Shown here: piece by piece, positions 57,445 through 64,000 of the stretch
Numbering within the stretch: position 1 is the first letter of the stretch
Layout: every line of letters starts with the position of its first letter
From: Misgurnus anguillicaudatus
Taxonomy: Eukaryota > Chordata > Actinopteri > Cypriniformes > Cobitidae
NCBI RefSeq assembly: GCF_027580225.2
Contig: NW_027395276.1
Coordinates: 248,001 to 312,000, forward strand
Direction of reading: 5' to 3'
DNA: 64,000 nucleotides
Position numbers and translations under genes: made by a program
The notes under the pieces: model-generated
What the model was told of the DNA's origin: nothing
The model's database searches: none
The model's input: the letters and a program-made list of their open reading frames with translations, nothing else

Positions 57445-59023
57445 GCGCCTTAAGACCGAGACCTTAGCCCTTTGGGTCCCTTATCCTCCAGGAGGGGCCC
57501 TTTCCAACGACCCCACCCCCGTCTCCGTACCCCCTCCCCCGGCCGAGATACGACCCCGGGAACATCGCCCCGTCTACCCGACCACCGTGCACCCGAGGCC
57601 GGCCTCGGACCCCGCGACGGACACCCTGGAGCTCGTACCCGTCGCACCGTTCGGTCCCTGCCATCCCACTCTTAAGCACTCCCCCACCGGACTAAGCCCC
57701 ATCCTCCCGGCCCTTCTGGAGAACCAAACAGTTGGTCAACCCCAAAATTTCTCCAACCGTTGGTCAACCCGAAAGATTTTCCAGCAGTTGGTCAACCCCA
57801 ATCGACTTAGGTTTTGGAGCGTTCGCGTTTCCAGCAGTTGGTCAACCTCAATCGACTTAGGTTTTGGAGCGTTCGCGTTTCCAGCAGTTGGTCAACCTCA
57901 ATCGACTTAGGTTTTGGAGCGTTCGCGTTTCCAGCAGTTGGTCAACCTCAATCGACTTAGGCTCTGGAGCTTTCGCCTCTCCAGCAGTTGGTCAACCCCA
58001 ACGACTTAGGCTCTTGAGCTTTCACTTCTCCAGCAGTTGGTCAACCCCATCGACTTAGGTTCTGGGGCGTTCGCTTCTCCTGCCATAGACTTAGGTTCTA
58101 GAGCTTTCGCCTCTCCGACAGTTGGTCAACCCCAATCGACGTAGGCTCTGGAGCTTTCACTTCTCCAGCAGTTGGTCAACCCCATCGACTTAGGTTCTGG
58201 GGCGTTCGCTTCTCCTGCCATCGACTTAGGTTCTGGAGCTTTCGCCTCTCCGACAGTTGGTCAACCCCGATCGACTTAGCTATATACCCGATGGCACCTG
58301 TTCGCCCTACCGTCCCCCGCGAAGGGGGAACCCGCCGGGTCCGCGGCCGGGAGGTTGCGCCTCGGTCGGCCCGGGGGACCGGAGATACTTCCGGTCGAAA
58401 ATCCGAATTTCGTTACCGCGCCGCTCCGGCGCCTCGGTTCCGGGTCCTTCGACCTTCGGGTCGTTCGGTTCGCCGGAGGGGCCCTTTCGAACGAGCCCAC
58501 CCGCGAGTATCTGGCCCTTTCCACGTTCGAAAGGTCTCTCTCGGGGCTTTCCGGGGACGCCGACCCCGAGTCCGTGCGACCCCGTGGACCGGAGATACTT
58601 CCGGTCGATTATCCGAATTTCGTTAACGCGCCGCTCCGGCGCCTCGGGCCCGGGGCCTTCGACCTTCGGGTCGATTGTTCCGCCGGAGGGACCCTTTCGA
58701 ACGAGCCCACCCGCGAGTATCTGGCCCTTTCCTCGGCGGAGATACGGGGGGCCGTCTCCGGATTTTCCCACTGCCGCTGCTCGGGCGCCTTAAGTCCGAG
58801 GACGTCGCCCTCGGGGTCGTTCGCTCTACCCGAGGGGACCTTTCGAACGAGCCCGCCCTCGACCCTCCGACCCTTTCCGCGGCCGAGATACGGCGGATCG
58901 AAAAAAAAAACGCTGGTCCGGAGTTCGCGCGCCCGTAGCGTCCGTTGCGTTCGTCCGCCGGAGGTGCGGCCGGTCTCGTTCGAAAGGTCTTTCCCGGGGC
59001 TTTTCGGCGACGCTGGCCCCGAG
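57445..59023. repeat. Monomer 25a, D3-like, internally deleted and 3' truncated (1,579 bp)
   Basis: Leader 57445-57728, a short 50-bp array 57729-58279, then a GC region with a single A-tract near 58901. A deletion joins CTTTCCACG to TTCGAAAGG near 58525. The later part looks mosaic: GATTATCCG near 58607 is C-like, and the block ending GGCCCCGAGTTT is B-like. At about 59024 it is cut and joined to the middle of another 50-bp array, so the tail and the next leader are missing. Confidence 0.88.
57729..58279. repeat. 50-bp subrepeat array, monomer 25a (shortest form)
   Basis: Shortest intact array class, 100 bp (two 50-mers) shorter than A. Private CGACGTAGGC near 58138. Confidence 0.95.
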
Positions 59024-59592
59024 TTTTTGGAGCGTTCGAGTTTCCAGCAGTTGGTCAACCTCAATCGACTTAGGTTTTGGAGTGTTCGCATTTCCAGCAG
59101 TTGGTCAACCTCAATCGACTTAGGTTTTGGAGCGTTCGCGTTTCCAGCAGTTGGTCAACCTCAATCGACTTAGGTTTTGGAGTGTTCGCGTTTTCAGCAG
59201 TTGGTCAACCTCAATCGACTTAGGTTTTGGAGCGTTCGCGTTTCCAGCAGTTGGTCAACCTCAATCGACTTAGGCTCTGGAGCTTTCGCCTCTCCAGCAG
59301 TTGGTCAACCCCAACGACTTAGGCTCTTGAGCTTTCACTTCTCCAGCAGTTGGTCAACCCCATCGACTTAGGTTCTGGGGCGTTCGCTTCTCCTGCCATA
59401 GACTTAGGTTCTAGAGCTTTCGCCTCTCCGACAGTTGGTCAACCCCAATCGACTTAGGCTCTGGAGCTTTCACTTCTCCAGCAGTTGGTCAACCCCATCG
59501 ACTTAGGTTCTGGGGCGTTCGCTTCTCCTGCCATCGACTTAGGTTCTGGAGCTTTCGCCTCTCCGACAGTTGGTCAACCTCGATCGACTTAG
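59024..59592. repeat. 50-bp subrepeat array, monomer 25b (left end lost)
   Basis: Begins inside a 50-mer at a fusion junction; the two degenerate starting copies and the leader are missing. The rest matches the D1 array at 52630. Confidence 0.93.
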
Positions 59593-61107
59593 CTATATAC
59601 CCGATGGCACCTGTTCGCCCTACCGTCCCCCGCGAAGGGGGAACCTGCCGGGTCCGCGGCCGGGAGGGTGCGCCTCGGTCGGCCCGGGGGACCGGAGATA
59701 CTTCCGGTCGAAAATCCGAATTTCGTTACCGCGCCGCTCCGGCGCCTCGGGCCCGGGTCCTTCGACCTTCGGGTCGGTAGGTCCGCCGGAGGGGCCCTTT
59801 CGAACGAGCCCACCCGCGAGTATCTGGCCCTTTCCGCGGCGGAGATACGGGGGGCCGTCTCCGGATTTTCCCACGGCCGCTGCTCGGGCGCCTTAGGTCC
59901 GAGGACGTCGCCTTCGGGGTCGGTCGCTCTACCCGAGGGGACCTTTCAAACGAGCCCGCCCTCGACCCTCCGACCCTTTCCGCGGCCGAGATACGGCGGT
60001 TCGAAAAAAAAAAAAACGCTCGTCCGGAGTTCGCGCGCCCGTAGCGTCCGCTGCGTTCGTCCGCCGGAGGCGCGGCGGGTCTCGTTCGAAAGGTCTCTCT
60101 CGGGGCTTTCCGCGGACGCCGACCCCGAGTCCGTGCGACCCCGTGGACCGGAGATACTTCCGGTCGAATATCCGAAATTTGTTAACGCGCCGCTCCGGCG
60201 CCTCGGGACCGGGGCCTTCGACCTTCGGGTCGATTGTTCCGCCGGAGGGGCCCTTTCGAACGAGCCCACCCGCGAGTATCTGGCCCTTTCCTCGGCGGAG
60301 ATACGGGGGGCCGTCTCCGGATATTCCCACGGCCGCTGCTCGGGCGCCTTAAGTCCGAGGACGTCGCCTTCGGGGTCGGTCGCTCTACCCGAGGGGACCT
60401 TTCGAACGAGCCCGCCCTCGACCCTCCGACCCTTTCCGCGGCCGAGATACGGCGGATCGAACAAAAAAAAACGCTGGTCCGGAGTTCGCGCGCCCGTAGC
60501 GTCCGTTGCGTTCGTCCGCCGGAGGCGCGGCCGGTCTCGTTCGAAAGGTCTTTCCCGGGGCTTTTCGGCGACGCCGGCCCCGAGTCCGTGCGACCCCGGA
60601 GACCGGAGATACTTCCGGTCGAATTTCGGAAAACTTCGAACGGCCGTATCTCGGGCGCTCTGGCCCGGGTCCTTCGACCTTCGGGTCGATTGTTCCGCCG
60701 GAGGGACCCTTTCGAACGAGCCCACCCGCGAGTATCTGGCCCCTTCCGCAGCGGAGACACGGGGGGCCGTCTCCGGATTTTCCCACTGCCGCTGCTCGGG
60801 CGCCTTAAGTCCGAGGACGTCGCCCTCGGGGTCGTTCGCTCTACCCGAGGCGACCTTTCGAACGAGCCCGCCCTCGACCCTCCGACCCTTTCCGCGGCCG
60901 AGATACGGCGGTTCGAAAAAAAAAAAACGCTCGTCCGTAGTTCGCGGGCCCGTAGCTTCCGCTGCGTTCGTCCGCCGGAGGCGCGGCCGGTCTCGTTCGA
61001 AAGGTCTCTCTCGGGGCTTTCCGGGGACGCCGGCCTCGGGTCCATGCGACCCCGGGGGCCGGAGATACGGACTTCCACCGCTGCACCTTTAAACGGCCGT
61101 AGCTCGG
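59024..61107. repeat. Monomer 25b, type D1 lacking its leader (2,084 bp)
   Basis: Starts inside a 50-mer (TTTTGGAGCG) with no leader. 50-bp array 59024-59592, TATA-like element at 59593, three GC blocks. It shares with monomer 23 the variants CGCATTTCC (59087), CGTTTTCAGCAG (59187), TTAGGTCCGAGG (59893), CGAACAAAAAAAAA (60459) and GGCGCTCTGGCCC (60655). Confidence 0.9.
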
Positions 61108-63070
61108 GCGCCTTAAGACCGAGACCTTAGCCCTTTGGGTCCCTTATCCTCCAGGAGGGGCCCTTTCCAACGACCCCACCCCCGTCTCCGTACCCCCTCC
61201 CCCGGCCGAGATACGACCCCGGGAACATCGCCCCGTCTACCCGACCACCGTGCACCCGAGGCCGGCCTCGGACCCCGCGACGGACACCCTGGAGCTCGTA
61301 CCCGTCGCACCGTTCGGTCCCTGCCATCCCACTCTTAAGCACTCCCCCACCGGACTAAGCCCCATCCTCCCGGCCCTTCTGGAGAACCAAACAGTTGGTC
61401 AACCCCAAAATTTCTCCAACCGTTGGTCAACCCGAAAGATTTTCCAGCAGTTGGTCAACCCCAATCGACTTAGGTTTTGGAGCGTTCGAGTTTCCAGCAG
61501 TTGGTCAACCTCAATCGACTTACGTTTTGGAGCGTTCGCGTTTCCAGCAGTTGGTCAACCTCAATCGACTTAGGTTTTGGAGCGTTCGCGTTTCCAGCAG
61601 TTGGTCAACCTCAATCGACTTAGGTTTTGGAGCGTTCGAGTTTCCAGCAGTTGGTCAACCTCAATCGACTTAGGTTTTGGAGCGTTCGCGTTTCCAGCAG
61701 TTGGTCAACCTCAATCGACTTAGGTTTTGGAGCGTTCGCGTTTCCAGCAGTTGGTCAACCTCAATCGACTTAGGTTTTGAAGCGTTCGAGTTTCCAGCAG
61801 TTGGTCAACCTCAATCGACTTAGGTTTTGGAGTGTTCGCGTTTCCAGCAGTTGGTCAACCTCAATCGACTTAGGTTTTGGAGCGTTCGCGTTTCCAGCAG
61901 TTGGTCAACCTCAATCGACTTAGGTTTTGGAGTGTTCGCGTTTCCAGCAGTTGGTCAACCTCAATCGACTTAGGCTCTGGAGCTTTCGCCTCTCCAGCAG
62001 TTGGTCAACCCCAACGACTTAGGCTCTTGAGCTTTCACTTCTCCAGCAGTTGGTCAACCCCATCGACTTAGCTATATACCCGATGGCACCTGTTCGCCCT
62101 ACCGTCCCCCGCGAAGGGGGAACCCGCCGGGTCCGCGGCCGGGAGGGGGCGCCTCGGTCGGCCCGGGGGACCGGGGCCTTCGACCTTCGGGTCGATTGTT
62201 CCGCCGGAGGGGCCCTTTCGATCGAGCCCACCCGCGAGTATCTGGCCCTTTCCGCGGCGGAGATACGGGGGTCCGACTCCGGATATTCCCACGGCCGCTG
62301 CTCGGGCGCCTTAAGTCCGAGGACGTCGCCTTCGGGGTCGTTCGCTCTACCCGAGGGGACCTTTCGAACGAGCCCGCCCTCGACCCTCCGACCCTTTCCG
62401 CGGCCGAGATACGGCGGATCGAAAAAAAAAAACGCTGGTCCGGAGTTCGCGCGCCCGTAGCGTCCGCTGCGTTCGTCAGCCGGAGGCGCGGCCGGTCTCG
62501 TTCGAAAGGTCTTTCCCGGGGCTTTTCGGCGACGCCGGCCCCGAGTCCGTGCGACCCCGGGGACCGGAGATACTTCCGGTCGAATTTCGTAAAACTTCGA
62601 ACGGCCGTATCTCGGGCGCCTCGGGCCCGGGGCCTTCGAACTTCGGGTCGGTCGGTCCGCCGGAGGGACCCTTTCGAACGAGCCCACCCGCGAGTATCTG
62701 GCCCCTTCCGCGGCGGAGATACGGGGGGCCGTCTCCGGATTTTCCCACTGCCGCTGCTCGGGCGCCTTAAGTCCGAGGACGTCGCCCTCAGGGTCGGTCG
62801 CTCTACCCGAGGCGACCTTTCGAACGAGCCCGCCCTCGACCCTCCGACCCTTTCCGCGGCCGAGATACGGCGGTTCGAAAAAAAAAAAAACGCTCGTCCG
62901 GAGTTCGCGCGCCCGTAGCGTCCGCTGCGTTCGTCCGCCGGAGGCGCGACCGGTCTCGTTCGAAAGGTCTCTCTCGGGGCTTTCCGGGGACGCCGGCCTC
63001 TGGTCCATGCGACCCCGGGGGCCGGAGATACGGACTTCCACCGCTGCACCTTTAAACGGCCGTAGCTCGG
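61108..63070. repeat. Monomer 26, D type with two deletions (1,963 bp)
   Basis: Leader, 50-bp array 61392-62071, then two GC blocks with A-tracts near 62422 and 62879. The last 135-bp registers are missing: ATCGACTTAG at 62062-62071 joins directly to CTATATACCC. A second deletion near 62172 joins GGGGGACCGG to GGCCTTCGACC and removes about one block. Private variants: TTACGTTTTGG near 61519 and TTTTGAAGCG near 61775. Confidence 0.9.
61392..62071. repeat. 50-bp subrepeat array, monomer 26 (terminal registers lost)
   Basis: Expanded by early-type copies but lacking the final 135-bp registers; ATCGACTTAG joins straight to the TATA-like element. Confidence 0.93.
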
Positions 63071-64000
63071 GCGCCTTAAGACCGAGACCTTAGCCCTTTG
63101 GGTCCCTTATCCTCCAGGAGGGGCCCTTTCCAACGACCCCACCCCCATCTCCGTACCCCCTCTCCCGGCCGAGATACGACCCCGGGAACATCGCCCCGTC
63201 TCCCCGACCACCGTGCACCCGAGGCCGGCCTCGGACCCCGCGACGGACACCCTGGAGCTCGTACCCGTCGCACCGTTCGGTCCCTGCCATCCCACTCTTA
63301 AGCACTCCCCCACCGGACTAAGCCCCATCCTCCCGGCCCTTCTGGAGAACCAAACAGTTGGTCAACCCCAAAATTTCTCCAACCGTTGGTCAACCCGAAA
63401 GATTTTCCAGCAGTTGGTCAACCCCAATCGACTTAGGTTTTGGAGCGTTCGCGTTTCCAGCAGTTGGTCAACCTCAATCGACTTAGGTTTTGGAGTGTTC
63501 GCGTTTCAAGCAGTTGGTCAACCTCAATCGACTTAGGTTTTGGAGCGTTCGCGTTTCCAGCAGTTGGTCAACCTCAATCGACTTAGGCTCTGGAGCTTTC
63601 GCCTCTCCAGCAGTTGGTCAACCCCAACGACTTAGGCTCTTGAGCTTTCACTTCTCCAGCAGTTGGTCAACCCCATCGACTTAGGTTCTGGGGCGTTCGC
63701 TTCTCCTGCCATAGACTTAGGTTCTAGAGCTTTCGCCTCTCCGACAGTTGGTCAACCCCAATCGACTTAGGCTCTGGAGCTTTCACTTCTCCAGCAGTTG
63801 GTCAACCCCATCGACTTAGGTTCTGGGGCGTTCGCTTCTCCTGCCATCGACTTAGGTTCTGGAGCTTTCGCCTCTCCGACAGTTGGTCAACCCCGATCGA
63901 CTTAGCTATATACCCGATGGCACCTGTTCGCCCTACCGTCCCCCGCGAAGGGGGAACCCGCCGGGTCCGCGGCCGGGAGGGTGCGCCTCGGTCGGCCCGG
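63071..64000. repeat. Monomer 27, D type, cut by the window edge
   Basis: Leader 63071-63354, short 50-bp array 63355-63905 with GTTTCAAGCAG near 63505, the TATA-like element at 63906, and the start of GC block 1. The leader has CCCCCATCTCC and CTCTCCCGG near 63142-63170, which weakens the usual C-run motif. Confidence 0.9.
63355..63905. repeat. 50-bp subrepeat array, monomer 27
   Basis: Short array of the same length as that of monomer 25a. GTTTCAAGCAG near 63505 is private. Confidence 0.95.

Larger units (their letters stand above)
1..64000. repeat. GC-rich higher-order tandem array (satellite or rDNA IGS-like)
   Basis: The same motifs recur in fixed order across the window. The CTATATACCCGATGG element occurs 28 times, with its ATG at 1320, 4018, 6308, 8678, 10703, 13404, 15497, 17868, 20567, 22556, 25224, 27316, 30075, 32169, 34794, 36784, 39451, 41544, 44169, 46158, 48825, 50917, 53492, 55941, 58291, 59604, 62083 and 63917. 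Spacing is mostly 1,990-2,760 bp. The array runs off both edges. I see no unique sequence, rRNA gene, transposon or credible CDS. Calling it a tandem array is direct observation. Calling it rDNA spacer-like is inference from architecture; a stand-alone satellite is equally possible. Confidence 0.97.
52346..64000. repeat. Right subarray of divergent D monomers
   Basis: Monomers start at 52346, 54995, 57445, 59024 (fused), 61108 and 63071. They carry more private substitutions than the copies to the left and show three clear internal deletions or fusions. Monomers at 52346 and 59024 share many private variants, so an older order D1-D2-D3 with a repeat of about 6.1 kb may underlie this part. Confidence 0.8.

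Overview
The whole 64 kb window is one uninterrupted tandem-repeat array. I see no protein-coding gene, no rRNA or tRNA gene, no transposon insertion and no unique sequence. The DNA is GC-rich and dense in CpG, and it is built from about 28 copies of a 2.0-2.6 kb monomer. The make-up is typical of a eukaryotic nuclear satellite, or of ribosomal DNA intergenic spacer (IGS) sequence or a satellite derived from it. The sequence alone does not give the species. The link to rDNA is inference from architecture (short-repeat arrays alternating with GC blocks and a repeated TATA-like element). No 18S, 5.8S or 28S sequence is present to prove it.

Each monomer has three parts. (1) A GC-rich leader of about 285 bp, starting at a GCGCCTTAAG motif and carrying C-runs that could form a G-quadruplex on the minus strand. 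(2) An array of 50-bp subrepeats, each with a GTTGGTCAAC core, ending in two 135-bp second-order registers. (3) An invariant CTATATACCCGATGG element and a small hairpin, followed by one to three GC-rich blocks of about 455 bp. Each block ends near a 9-13 nt A-tract and is itself a trimer of 146-162 bp subunits punctuated by GAGATAC.

Monomers fall into types. A has an AATCACCTTAGG 50-mer and three blocks. B has a TTATACTCCAAG leader, GACTGAGG 50-mers and two blocks. C has a GGTCCACCTC 50-mer, three blocks, and is about 79 bp short relative to A. D is a more divergent set. Positions 1-19370 follow a trimeric A-B-C order with extra A copies. Positions 19371-52345 follow a tetrameric higher-order repeat B2-A2-B1-C1 of 9,373-9,375 bp, with three full copies and one shortened copy made by unequal exchange. 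Positions 52346-64000 hold divergent D monomers with deletions and fusions, which looks like the less homogenised side of the array.

Open frames of up to 514 codons exist on both strands. They are by-products of a GC-rich sequence poor in stop codons: the frame changes with A-tract length between near-identical monomers, and the 50-bp period is not a multiple of three. I therefore annotate no CDS. The main interest is the nested repeat hierarchy, the readable recombination history, and a set of conserved candidate regulatory or structural motifs repeated in every monomer.
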